Below, in pieces: positions 6,783 to 15,802 of a DNA stretch of 64,000 nucleotides. The stretch is from positions 372,001 through 436,000 of the forward strand of contig CAVZFQ010000018.1 in assembly GCA_963774625.1 (NCBI GenBank), given 5' to 3'. Source of the stretch: VAXT01 sp963774625. Its GTDB lineage: Bacteria; Actinomycetota; Thermoleophilia; Gaiellales; Gaiellaceae. The notes under the pieces were generated by a model, which was given only the letters and a program-made list of their open reading frames with translations, was not told the DNA's origin and ran no database searches. A program made the position numbers and the translations under genes. The stretch's first letter is position 1, and each line of letters opens with the position of its first letter.

Positions 6783-7766
6783 CTACGTCTCGTCGAGGTA
6801 CAGCTGCAGCCCCGGCGCGACGTTGCGGAGCTCCCGCAACGCACGAGACTCGAGCTGGCGGACCCGCTCACGGGTGATGCCGAGACCGACACCGACCTGC
6901 TCGAGCGTCTGGGGATGGTGCCCGTCGAGACCGAAGCGCAGGGCCAGCACCCGGCGCATGCGCGGGTTGAGCCGCTCGAGCGCGCCGGCGAGCTCCTTCG
7001 AACGCAGAGCCTTGGCGGTCGCAGCGTCCGGGCGATCGGTCTTCGTGTCCTCGATCAGGTCACCGTAGAGGCTCTCGCCGTCGCCGACAGGAGTCTCGAG
7101 GCTGACCGGGTCCTCGACGAGGTCGAGGAGCTCCTGGACGCGCTCGGGCGTGAACCCGCTCTCCTTCGCGATCTCAGGAACGAGTGGATCTCGGTTCAAT
7201 TTCTGGGTGAGGACGCGCCGTGCGCGCAGGACCTTGCGAGTCTGCTCGGCGACGTGGACGGGTAGCCGGATCGTGCGGCCCTGGTCGGCCAGGGCGCGCG
7301 TCACGGCCTGGCGAATCCACCAGGTGGCGTACGTGGAGAGCTTGAACCCGAGCTTGTAGTCGAACTTTTCGACGGCTCGGATCAGACCCAGGTTTCCCTC
7401 CTGGATCAGGTCGAGGAGCGGAACGCCGGCTTTCGTGTAGTTCCTGGTGATCGACATCACGAGCCGGAGGTTCGACTCGATCAGCTTGGCCTTGGCAGCC
7501 TCGTCGCCTTCGTCCTTGCGCCTGGCGAGCTCACGCTCTTCCACCGGGGTGAGCAGTCGGCCGTCACCGATCTGGCGCACGTACAGCTTGAGTGGATCCT
7601 GGGTCGCACCGGCGACGTGCTTCTTCTCCGGCGCATCCTCTTTCTCCTCGGCCTCCTCGGCCTCTTCGACCTCCTCGTTGGGGTCGTCGAGAGCCCCTGG
7701 AACGACCGCGAGCTTGGGCTCGAAGTGTTCGGGGTCGGGAGGTTGCTGAGGGAGTGGCCGCGCCAT
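6783..7766 (-). CDS. RpoD-like RNA polymerase sigma factor (second)
   Basis: A group 1/2 sigma70 factor. The N-terminus (about 50 residues) is acidic and low-complexity (EEVEEAEEAEEKEDAPEKK), with no region 1.1. Region 1.2 is DPLKLYVRQIGDGRLLT, region 2 has NLRLVMSITRNYTKAGVPLL, DLIQEG and FKLSTYATWWIRQAVTRAL, and region 4 ends with RFGLDGHHPQTLEQVG and TRERVRQLESRAL. An upstream ATG at 7826 is in frame but has a GGAGG 21 bases too far off to use; ATG 7766 gives 327 residues. Both this and the sigma at 4820 keep the -10 and -35 recognition helices, so either could be the main sigma factor. The acidic tract suggests the housekeeping role, which is inference. Confidence 0.9.
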   Translation of the reverse strand: MARPLPQQPPDPEHFEPKLAVVPGALDDPNEEVEEAEEAEEKEDAPEKKHVAGATQDPLKLYVRQIGDGRLLTPVEERELARRKDEGDEAAKAKLIESNLRLVMSITRNYTKAGVPLLDLIQEGNLGLIRAVEKFDYKLGFKLSTYATWWIRQAVTRALADQGRTIRLPVHVAEQTRKVLRARRVLTQKLNRDPLVPEIAKESGFTPERVQELLDLVEDPVSLETPVGDGESLYGDLIEDTKTDRPDAATAKALRSKELAGALERLNPRMRRVLALRFGLDGHHPQTLEQVGVGLGITRERVRQLESRALRELRNVAPGLQLYLDET

Positions 7767-7911
7767 TCGAGCCTGTTTATCGGCGCACCCTCCCCCGATC
7801 GGGAACCCTCGAATGAGGGACGCCAAGCCCCACGGTTACGGCCGACCGAACGTAAGGATGCTGTAAGCGGACCTAACTAGACGTTACGTCCCGCGTCGAT
7901 AGTGGTAGGAG

Positions 7912-7932
7912 CCTTCCATGCCGTCTGGAAGG
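7912..7932 (+). promoter_or_regulatory. Leader hairpin covering the Shine-Dalgarno of the amidotransferase gene
   Basis: CCTTCCA (7912-7918) pairs with TGGAAGG (7926-7932), hiding the start of GGAAGGAGA, the only good ribosome site before the ATG at 7952. A 7-bp stem could dampen translation. Confidence 0.3.
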
Positions 7933-7951
7933 AGACCTAGCATCGACTGAT

Positions 7952-8749
7952 ATGTGTGGAATCGCCGGATACAGCTTGCATCGCTCGAGTCCCGTCTCGC
8001 GGACTCTTGCTGCGCAGGCGCTCCTGGCTGCAATTGCCGAGCGTGGCGCCGACGCCGTCGGGTATGCGCTGAGAGGCGCCGACGGGACGGTCATCACCGT
8101 CGACAAGCAGCAGACGGGCGCCAGCGCGCTGATGGACCGCATCTCGGTGCCTCCCAAGACGACACAGGCGCTCATCCACGTGCGCGACTACACCAAGGGC
8201 CACCCGACGATCGAGGCCAACAACCATCCCGTCCGCCACGGCCGCGTTGTCGGCATCCACAACGGCATCATCTTGAACGACGAGGAGATCTTCGCGCGCC
8301 ACGGGTTCGAGCGCGCCGCCCCGCGCATGACCGTGGACAGCGAGGCGATCTTCGCGGTCGCCGAGGAGTCGGATTCGAAGGCCAAGGCGCTGGAAGAGCT
8401 CTGTGGGTCTATGGCAACGGCCTGGCTCGACCAACGACGCCCGGACACGCTCTTCGCAGCGCGCGGCGTCGGCCGGCCACTCTGGCTCGGTGTCGGTTCG
8501 CATGAGACGTTCTTCGCGTCCACGGAGCTCGGGCTCGAGCTGCTCGAGAGGTATACGGGCGTCCGTCTCGAGAAGCGCGAGGTCGCAGAGGGCACGATGC
8601 TGGCCCTCGAGAACGGCAAGGTTGCCCGCACCGAGCGGTTCCATCCGAACCGCGAGTTCGAGGAGACCAGCCTCCCCGCCGTGCGCGCGCCTCAAGAGGG
8701 CGTCCTTTGCCTGCGCCGCCTAGCCGCGATTGCGGCTGCGCTTGGCTAG
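7952..8749 (+). CDS. Stand-alone class II glutamine amidotransferase domain protein
   Basis: N-terminal-nucleophile glutaminase. After Met removal the sequence begins CGIAGYS, giving the catalytic Cys1, and has RGADAVGYAL, ALIHVRDYTKGHPT, NNHPVRHGRVVGIHNGII and a TVDSEAIF motif as in the glutaminase half of GlmS, PurF and AsnB. There is no synthase or SIS domain in 265 residues, so the ammonia acceptor or partner is unknown. The gene is divergent from the sigma factor at 7766 and overlaps the 3' end of the convergent HNH-repeat gene by 30 bases. Confidence 0.85.
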   Translation: MCGIAGYSLHRSSPVSRTLAAQALLAAIAERGADAVGYALRGADGTVITVDKQQTGASALMDRISVPPKTTQALIHVRDYTKGHPTIEANNHPVRHGRVVGIHNGIILNDEEIFARHGFERAAPRMTVDSEAIFAVAEESDSKAKALEELCGSMATAWLDQRRPDTLFAARGVGRPLWLGVGSHETFFASTELGLELLERYTGVRLEKREVAEGTMLALENGKVARTERFHPNREFEETSLPAVRAPQEGVLCLRRLAAIAAALG

Positions 8750-9427
8750 TCGCCCTTCCGGCGACACCTTCACTCCCTGTTCGCCCAGGCGCTCCGACAC
8801 CAGGAACTGGAACGTCGACCAGGCCCCCGCGCCGGGTTCGAGCATCCGGTAGACCTGCCATTCGGTGAGCATCTCGCCGTCTCCCCCACGCCGGGCCTCG
8901 GCCCAGTCGGCGAATTTCGGCAGCCGGCCGAGACTCTTCGCCAGCGTGGCCCCCTGATCGATCGCCCGCTCTAGCCGCTCCTCGCCGATCGGTACGTCGA
9001 AGCCGGCCTCCCGCAGGGCCGCGGTCAGCGAGCCGAACGTGTGCCAGTAGAGCGACTTGGAGGGCATCGACGCGCGGTGCTCGTCGAGGTCGCGGGCCGT
9101 CGGCGTTCGACCGAGCTCCTCGCCGAGCTCTCGCAGAAGCCGCACGAGGTCCTCTCGCGTGGCGAAGCGGCGCGGAACGAGCCCGGCCTTGCGCTTCGCC
9201 TTGTTCCAGCTCCCGAAGTGCTGGATGACGGTCTGTGGATGCACGGTGGTCTCCGCGTCCTCCTCGAACTCGCGCATCGTCGGCGAGCGGCCGAGCCGCT
9301 CGGCGCACTCTGCGAGCTGCTCGAGGATCTGCTCGTCCGAGTAGCGGCGCCGAATCCCTGACTGGAACTCGGCCAACCGCTCACGGTCGATCTTTGCGAG
9401 GGCGCGGTAGGCCCTCTTCCGGGGCAT
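8720..9427 (-). CDS. Protein of tandem homing-endonuclease-associated (HNH) repeats
   Basis: The product is 235 residues, basic, with about three copies of a roughly 55-residue unit of the form ILEQLAECAERLGRSPTMREF then TVIQHFGSWNKAKRKAGL. The second copy is LVRLLRELGEELGRTPTARD then YWHTFGSLTAALREAGFDV, with a more divergent third. This pattern is known as the homing-endonuclease-associated repeat, a small helical DNA-binding module. No HNH nuclease motif is present, so a DNA-binding or regulatory role is more likely than cutting. No mobile-element genes are near. Confidence 0.75.
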   Translation of the reverse strand: MPRKRAYRALAKIDRERLAEFQSGIRRRYSDEQILEQLAECAERLGRSPTMREFEEDAETTVHPQTVIQHFGSWNKAKRKAGLVPRRFATREDLVRLLRELGEELGRTPTARDLDEHRASMPSKSLYWHTFGSLTAALREAGFDVPIGEERLERAIDQGATLAKSLGRLPKFADWAEARRGGDGEMLTEWQVYRMLEPGAGAWSTFQFLVSERLGEQGVKVSPEGRLAKRSRNRG

Positions 9428-9482
9428 GGCAATAAGAATAGAGCAGACTACGCGTTTTGCAAGGGGACCCTAGAACGTTGGC

Positions 9483-12239
9483 TCAGGAAGCCGCGACGGC
9501 CAGCAGCTCGAGCCGTGCGGTCTCGTCCGCCAGGATCTCCGGCGGCAGCACGCTTTCGAGAGCTCCCACGCAACGCGGGCAGAACTGGGTCCCTGCGGCT
9601 CTCTTGAGCTCCTCCATCGCCTCCATCGCCGGCCGGGCGGCCCGGTAGATGCGCGTCGTCAGCATGGAGTCGAGCGCATCGGCGACGTGGATGATCCGCG
9701 CGCCGAGGGGGATCTCCTCCCCTTTGAGCCCATCCGGATAGCCGGTGCCGTCAAAGCGCTCGTGGTGGTGGCGGATCGCAGGCACGGCGTCGTTCAGGAA
9801 ACCGAGGCGGTCGATGATGCGCGCGCCCTCGTCCGAGTGCCGTTGCATGAGCGTCCACTCCTCTTCGGTGAGGACGGCGGGCTTCAGCAGGATCGCGTCC
9901 GGAACGGCGAGCTTGCCGATGTCGTGGAAGAGCGCTGCGTGGCCGAGCAGGTCGAGCTCCGCCTGCGACAGCTTTAGCTCGCGTCCGATGGCGAGAGCGA
10001 GCTGCTGCACGCGGCGCGAATGACCCGCGGTGTAGGCGTCACGCGCGTCGACGGTGGCCGAGAGGCTCTCCATGGCGGCCGTCGAGCGTTCCTTCAGAAG
10101 CTTGTTGGCGCGCTCCAGCGACACGTTCTGCGTCTGGATCGTCTCTGCAGCCTCGCGGAGCTTGTGAGCGCTCTTCTGCGTGTGCCGGAGGTACGCCTCC
10201 TGCGTCTTGCGCATGAGGAGGAGCGGCACCGCGAACACGGCGAGGGCGTAGAGACCCGCTGCGTGGTAGGCGATCGCCATCACGCCGCCCACGAAGCCGT
10301 ACACGACCCAGTGCGGCGCCAGCCAGGCAAAGCGCTCGTGCCAGGCAGACCACCAGCGCTGGTGGCCCTCCATGGCCATCGCCAGGCTCGTCAGGCCCGT
10401 GTTGACGGCGAAGTACGTGAGGCCGGCGGCAAGACCCGCCGCGACGGTCACGAACTCGCCGAGCGTTCCCTCGAAGCCGATGGCGAACACGCCTGCGGCA
10501 GCGAGCGAGGCGAGACAGAGCGAGCCGATGTTGAAGAGCACGTAGTGGCCCGGGTAGCGTCGTGCGCTCCAGTGCACCGCGGCCGTGGTCACGGCCAGCG
10601 GAAGCGCAGCTCGAGGCCCGAAGAGGGCAGCTCCGGCCAAGGCTCCCACGGCGCTGACCGAGATCGAGCCGTCGTCCACCTCGAGGGCCAGGGCTTCACC
10701 CAGGCCGACGAGCACGACGAGTGCGAGCAGGGCGAAGAAATGTTGGCTGCTGCCGAAGGCGAGCCCGAAGGCGCCCACGCCGATTCCGATCGCCGTGACG
10801 AGCGAGACGACGGCCGCCAGTGGACGTGAAAGCTGAAGGAAGCTCGGGCCGTGCACGACGTGCGGGCGCGGATGACGCCGCTCCTCGGGCGGGATCGCCT
10901 CGACGGCCGGCGGCAGCGGCGTGGTGTGGTCGCCCGCCTCCGGCACCACGACGAGCTGCGGCTTGCGGTCGACCGGGACTGCCAACGGCTCCGAGCTCGC
11001 GTCGAGCACGCGGTTTCGGCCCTGGAGCTTCGCCCGGTAAACGGCAAGGTCTGCCTGGTGGATGAGCTCGTTCGAGTCCGTGCCGTCACGTGGGAAGGTG
11101 GCGACGCCCAGCGAGATGGTGGCGCGAATCGGCTGGCTCGACGTTTCGACGTCGAAGGCCTGAGCCGCAACGGCCGCACGGATGCGTTCCGCGATCTCGA
11201 GCGCCTCCTCCGTGTCCGTTTCGGGAAGCAGGATGCTGAACTCCTCGCCGCCGAAGCGCGCCGGAACGTCGTAGTGGCGCAGCTGCATGCGGAAGACCTC
11301 GGCGATGCCTTTGAGCACGGCGTCGCCGGCCAGGTGGCCGTAGGAGTTGTTGATGTCGCGGAGCAAGTCGAGGTCGGCCATGATCAGAGCGAAAGGCCGG
11401 TCGAAGCGGTGCGCGCGCGCGATCTCCTCCGCCAGCGCGACGCCGAAGTGGCGCGCGTTGAAGAGGCCTGTCTTGGGGTCGACCCGGGCCTCCGCCTCGA
11501 GCTGAGGCACGCTGAGCGACCGGTGGATGAGGAGCACCGGGGCGATCGCAAAGGGGATCAGCCACGGATTGAGGTTCCAGAAGGTCGCGAGGACGACACC
11601 GAGGGCCGACAGCACGAGCTCCGTCGAGAGCCCGTGGAACGAGAAAAGGCCAGAGTCTTTGATCGAGTGCCCGCGCGCGAGCATGAGCATCGGGGCGAGC
11701 AGCGCGTGGTTCAGTCCGACGAGGACGAGTGAGGCCGCACACCCTGCGAGCGCGAAGCGCAGGTCAGCGTTGGCGACGAGCCCTTCTCCGCGCAGGACGA
11801 GTACCGCACTCCCCCACGCGGCCAGCGAGGCGAGGATGTGGTTGCAGATGTTGAACGACTCGATGTACCAGGCCGTTCGGTTCTTCAGCCAGGCCGGGAT
11901 GTGCTGAGCGATAGCGACCAGCACGATCAACTCCGGCGGTAGTAGGAGTACAGCCGGCAGCAGGAAGACCATCGTCGCGTGGTACGACTGGTTCCGCGGT
12001 GTCTTGACGAGCAACACCTGCGCGAGGGCCGTAGCAGTGGCCAGCAGGATGAACGTCAACCACAGGCGAATGTCGTGTTCCTCGTGCTGGAGCCGACCCA
12101 TCACCGGGATGGCTGCGGCTCCGGCCGCCAGCGCGATTACGACCAGGTAAACGAGAGCCGGGGTCGAGAGTCGGGTGCGTCCGCCTTCGGGCGAGCTGGG
12201 GCCGCGGCCGAACGCGAGCTCGCTCGGAATCGCGCTCAC
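9483..12239 (-). CDS. Membrane GGDEF and HD-GYP cyclic-di-GMP turnover protein
   Basis: The 918 residues form two halves. The first has six or more membrane helices (residues about 25-230) followed by a GGDEF diguanylate cyclase domain (about 250-410) with ARFGGEEFSILLPETD, an active-type A-site. The second has another set of helices (about 455-665), a coiled linker, and an HD-GYP phosphodiesterase domain (about 700-890) with LFHDIGKLAVP and HHERFDGTGYPDG. Both catalytic signatures look intact, so it may both make and degrade c-di-GMP. The C-terminus carries FCPRCVGALE. The ATG at 12239 is the only start. The gene is not in an evident operon. A possible origin is fusion of two membrane-sensor proteins. 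Confidence 0.9.
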   Translation of the reverse strand: MSAIPSELAFGRGPSSPEGGRTRLSTPALVYLVVIALAAGAAAIPVMGRLQHEEHDIRLWLTFILLATATALAQVLLVKTPRNQSYHATMVFLLPAVLLLPPELIVLVAIAQHIPAWLKNRTAWYIESFNICNHILASLAAWGSAVLVLRGEGLVANADLRFALAGCAASLVLVGLNHALLAPMLMLARGHSIKDSGLFSFHGLSTELVLSALGVVLATFWNLNPWLIPFAIAPVLLIHRSLSVPQLEAEARVDPKTGLFNARHFGVALAEEIARAHRFDRPFALIMADLDLLRDINNSYGHLAGDAVLKGIAEVFRMQLRHYDVPARFGGEEFSILLPETDTEEALEIAERIRAAVAAQAFDVETSSQPIRATISLGVATFPRDGTDSNELIHQADLAVYRAKLQGRNRVLDASSEPLAVPVDRKPQLVVVPEAGDHTTPLPPAVEAIPPEERRHPRPHVVHGPSFLQLSRPLAAVVSLVTAIGIGVGAFGLAFGSSQHFFALLALVVLVGLGEALALEVDDGSISVSAVGALAGAALFGPRAALPLAVTTAAVHWSARRYPGHYVLFNIGSLCLASLAAAGVFAIGFEGTLGEFVTVAAGLAAGLTYFAVNTGLTSLAMAMEGHQRWWSAWHERFAWLAPHWVVYGFVGGVMAIAYHAAGLYALAVFAVPLLLMRKTQEAYLRHTQKSAHKLREAAETIQTQNVSLERANKLLKERSTAAMESLSATVDARDAYTAGHSRRVQQLALAIGRELKLSQAELDLLGHAALFHDIGKLAVPDAILLKPAVLTEEEWTLMQRHSDEGARIIDRLGFLNDAVPAIRHHHERFDGTGYPDGLKGEEIPLGARIIHVADALDSMLTTRIYRAARPAMEAMEELKRAAGTQFCPRCVGALESVLPPEILADETARLELLAVAAS

Positions 12240-12378
12240 CGGAGCCTCACTGGTACTCGCTCACACCGCATGGAAGTCCTATGTCTCCTTGTCCCAGCTG
12301 AAAAGGGGCCGCAGAAGTGAGACCCGCTCTCAAGGTAGGTAGACGGCATGTGGCTGGCATCCCCCATCCGAGTGACAG

Positions 12379-12407
12379 CCGGGGCCGGCCGCAAGGGCCG
12401 GCCCCGG
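12379..12407 (-). terminator. GC-rich stem-loop after the S8 peptidase gene
   Basis: A 12-bp perfect stem, CCGGGGCCGGCC (12379-12390) with its complement at 12396-12407 and loop GCAAG, starts 15 bases past the peptidase stop. There is no T-tract, so termination would not be of the classical type. Confidence 0.5.
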
Positions 12408-12422
12408 GTCACGTGGTCCGGA

Positions 12423-14241
12423 TTAAGGGAGTGGAAGGGCCGGGATGTCGAGATCCGGATCGGCAGCGGCTGCCGCCTCTTGCTCCGGAGTCAAGATGTA
12501 GTCACCGATCGGAGAGACGACTTCGTTCTCGGCGTTGTCCTCGTGGGCGAGATCTTCCGCCGCGAGCACGTCGCTCCAGGTCACGTCGCTCCAGGTCACG
12601 TCACTCCAGGTGACGTCGCTCCAGGTCACGGACGACCAGGACGCGTCGCTCCAGGTGACGTCTGCCCAGGACGCGGAGTCCCAGGAAGCGTTGCTCCTGG
12701 CAACATCACTCCAGCTCGCCGCGTCGAACACCGGCGCCTTGATGCCGGCGAGATCGGGGACGACGAACCGGTTGAGCGCCAGGTTCGGGTTGCCGGGCCT
12801 GGTGAGAACAGCAGCCCGTGAGGCGTTGACCTCGCCCACGCCGGCTGCACCCGTCAGACCTTCCTCGGGCACGTAGCGGGCCCGCTGCATGAGAGCACCT
12901 TTCACCTGGTCAGGAGTCCAGCTCGGCTTCCTGGCGAGGATCTGAGCCGCTGCGCCCGCGACGATCGGCGCCGCGAACGACGTTCCCGAGAGCCGCATGT
13001 AAGTCGGGGCAACGACGTTCTCGGGCTTCGCCAGCTTGAGGGTCGCGTTCCCCGGAACCGGGCCGATCATGTAGCGCCCAGCCGCCGAGATCTCAGGCTT
13101 GCGGAAGCCGTCCAGCGTCGTGCCGTAAGCAGACCAGGACGGAACCTCGTGCTGCCTCGGGTTCGTGGAGCCCTCGAGGTCGATGGCGCCGACCGTGATC
13201 ACGAACGGATCGTTGCCCGGGGCGAACGGAACGCCGCTCGGCCCGTCGGGCTTGCCGTAGTTCCCGGCAGCCACCACGACGACCACGTTGCTGAACCACA
13301 GCTTCTCGACGGCCTTGTCGAGCGGGTCCTTCGTGAAGTTGCTCGGGGTCGTCGAGTGCAGCGAGAAGTTGGCGACGCGGATGTTGTACTGCAAGCGGTT
13401 GTTGTAGATCCACTCGGCAGCCGCGATCACGTCGCTTGTCCTCGCCATGCCGTTGTCGTCCATGACGTCGAGCGAGACGATCTTCGCCTGGGGAGCGGAG
13501 CCGGCAAAGTTCGGCGCGCTACCCGCGGCGATGCCTGCCACGAAGGTTCCGTGGCCACGGCCGTCGCCGGGCGAGTTGTTCGCAAGGGTCGACAGGTTGA
13601 CCTCTTTGATCACCCTGACGCCCATGTCGAAATCGGCTCGGTTCTTGTCGATGCCGGAGTCGACGATCGCGATCGCCGGCGTGTTCGCCGTCGTGATCTC
13701 GTCGTCCGACCAGAACGGGCGGACGCCCGATGCAGTCGGCCACAGCTGGCTCGAGCTCGCGAAGAGCGGAGAGCTCGACCGTCGAGTCGTGCGTGATCGT
13801 CAGGCCCGGCTTCTTCGCGAGGACCGGAATCTTCTTTGCCTTCACGGTCACAGCGACCGAGCTGACGAACTTGTACGAATCCTTGACGCCTTCACGATCG
13901 AGCATGCTGTCCATCCGGTCGGCGTGCTTGAAAGCATCCTGGGCGTCGCTCACGCCTTCATCGCTCTGGATGATCGCCTTGACGAGCGTGTTCGGATGGT
14001 TCTCTGCCATGCCGGTCAAGTACGCGTCGACATAGCTCGGCGTCGACGAGGGCTTGTTGCTGCCCTTGCCGGCACCTGCGAGCGGCACAGCCGTCGCAAC
14101 GAGAACGAGCATGAACGCAGCGAAGCCACGCCCGCCCTTGCCCCAGAGGGCGTTGGCACGGGAGTCACCTCCGCGGTTCCCCGTTCCCCAAAGGGCACTG
14201 GAGCGCACTTGGCCGCCAGTGCCGCTGTTATCTCTAGACAT
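12423..14241 (-). CDS. Secreted S8 (subtilisin-like) serine peptidase, frame interrupted
   Basis: ATG 14241 follows AAAGGGAG. Two SALWG-type motifs (SSALWGTGNRGG, NALWGKGGRG) precede a hydrophobic export segment (FAAFMLVLVATAVPLAG), then an inhibitor-like propeptide. The catalytic Asp (AIVDSGID) lies in a different frame from the propeptide and upstream of the first start codon of its own frame. Removing one base near 13768 joins them. The His (GHGTFVAGI) and Ser (GTSFAAPIVAG) motifs follow. The C-terminus has about ten five-residue repeats of the type TWSDV/ASWSD, then an acidic tail. As printed it is two open frames (12423-13625 from ATG, and 13519-14241). I read this as a sequence error, though a genuine pseudogene cannot be excluded. 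Confidence 0.8.
12568..12720 (-). repeat. 15-bp tandem coding repeat (WSD repeats)
   Basis: Ten or so imperfect 15-bp units, best preserved as GTCGCTCCAGGTCAC on the plus strand, encode the pentapeptide repeats near the C-terminus of the S8 peptidase. The near-identity of the first units suggests recent expansion by slippage. Confidence 0.85.
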
Positions 14242-14425
14242 TGCACTCCCTTTCCGCGCCACAGCGCGCAAATCCGCAGTTACCCATTTGAAATCCGGGC
14301 TGACCGTAGATTCGTGCTGGGGGTCACTCATCACCCTTTAAGGGGAGAACCCGGTGCAGAGCAGGCAAAGATCACTCGATCCAGGGATGCGGCGCCCTCC
14401 CTGATTCTCGGGATAGGCTCATGAC

Positions 14426-15802
14426 GTGCGTCCGCGCGTCCCTTTGGTTGCGGGAATCCTCGCTGCGCGCGCCGCTGCGGGACTCTCCAGGCTCGTCGGT
14501 GCGGGTGGTGGCACGACGGTGCCCGGGAAGCTGCTGGCGATGCTCGACCCGAGCGCGGTCGACCGGCTCGCAGCCCGGCTGCCGCTCGGGACGGCGCTGA
14601 TCTCGGCCACGAACGGCAAGACGACGACCGCGGCGATGACCGCTGAGATCCTCGCTCCCCGCACCCGCCTTGCACACAACCGCTCGGGCGCGAACCTCGT
14701 CTCAGGAGTTGCCTCCACGCTGCTCGCCGAGAGTGGCGCGGAGCTCGGGCTCTTCGAGGTGGACGAGGGTGCTTTCCCCGAGGTCGCCCGGCGTGTCCGG
14801 CCGCGAGCGGTTTGCCTCGGGAACCTGTTTCGGGACCAGCTCGACCGCTACGGCGAGCTGGAGCTGATCGCAGAGCGCTGGCGGTCTGCAGTGCGCGAGC
14901 TGCCGGACTCCGCGGTTCTCGTGGTGAACGGCGACGACCCCCAGATCGGCGACCTCGCGCGCGAGCGCCCTGGGGCGGTCGTCTTCGGCCTCGACGATCC
15001 CCGGCACGGCGCCTCACGCCTGAGCCACGCCGCGGACTCAAAGTGGTGTGTCGTCTGCGGTCGGCCGTATCGGTACGCAGCTGCGTATGTCGGCCACCTC
15101 GGCGATTACCGGTGCGACAACTGCGGGCATGCGAGGCCGCACCTCGACGTCGCCGCCCGCAACATCGAGCTGGACGGCCTGGACGGAGTGGCGTTCGATC
15201 TGGTCACGCGCGAGGCCACTCGCAGCATCCGCCTGCGGCTGCCCGGCCTCTACAACGTCTACAACGCGGTCGCTGCCGCGACGCTCGCGACCACCCTTGG
15301 CGCGACACCGGACGAGGTCGAGGCAGGCCTCGAGCGTTTCAGCGCCGCGTTCGGCCGCTTCGAGCGCATCGAGGTCGGCGACAAGCGGCTCCTCGTGCTC
15401 CTGATCAAGAACCCGGCCGGAGCCAATGAGGCGGTCCGAACGCTGGTCGCCGGCGGTCCGCCGCGCCTGGCCGTCATCGCTCTGAACGATGCGATCGCCG
15501 ACGGCCGCGACGTCTCGTGGATCTGGGACGTGGACTTCGAGCCGCTCTTCGACGGCCTGGAGCGGCTCGTGGCGACCGGGGATCGGGCCGCCGAGCTCGC
15601 TCTGCGCGCCAAGTACGGCGGGTTCCCGGCCGACGCCGTGGAGCTGGAGACGGACCTCGCGCGCGCCCTCGACCGGGGGCTCGCATTGACCGAGCCGGGA
15701 GGAGAGCTCGTCGTCCTGCCCACGTACACGGCGATGCTTGCTCTGCGCAAGATCGTCGCCGAGCGCGGCTTCGTGCGCCCGTACTGGGAGCGCGCCGCAT
15801 GA
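14426..15802 (+). CDS. murT: Lipid II isoglutaminyl synthase subunit MurT
   Basis: Mur-ligase-like subunit that, with GatD, amidates the D-Glu of the peptidoglycan stem peptide to D-isoglutamine at the membrane. The ATP-binding loop SATNGKTTTAAM is at about residues 57-68. A four-cysteine zinc ribbon, CVVCGRPY and YRCDNCGH, is inserted in the central domain, which is diagnostic of MurT. NPAGANEAVRTL and the C-terminal Mur-ligase domain follow. 458 residues is normal. The GTG start has a weak upstream GGGATAGG. The stop overlaps the gatD ATG. The gene is divergent from the S8 peptidase gene. Confidence 0.95.
   Translation: MRPRVPLVAGILAARAAAGLSRLVGAGGGTTVPGKLLAMLDPSAVDRLAARLPLGTALISATNGKTTTAAMTAEILAPRTRLAHNRSGANLVSGVASTLLAESGAELGLFEVDEGAFPEVARRVRPRAVCLGNLFRDQLDRYGELELIAERWRSAVRELPDSAVLVVNGDDPQIGDLARERPGAVVFGLDDPRHGASRLSHAADSKWCVVCGRPYRYAAAYVGHLGDYRCDNCGHARPHLDVAARNIELDGLDGVAFDLVTREATRSIRLRLPGLYNVYNAVAAATLATTLGATPDEVEAGLERFSAAFGRFERIEVGDKRLLVLLIKNPAGANEAVRTLVAGGPPRLAVIALNDAIADGRDVSWIWDVDFEPLFDGLERLVATGDRAAELALRAKYGGFPADAVELETDLARALDRGLALTEPGGELVVLPTYTAMLALRKIVAERGFVRPYWERAA

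Noticed and set aside
8720..9427. Prophage or homing element remnant suggested by HNH-type repeats
   Set aside because: No integrase, nuclease motif, terminal repeats or phage genes around it; base composition matches the neighbours.
12568..12720. Short tandem repeats resembling a CRISPR array
   Set aside because: Units are 15 bp without unique spacers and encode in-frame pentapeptides of the S8 peptidase.
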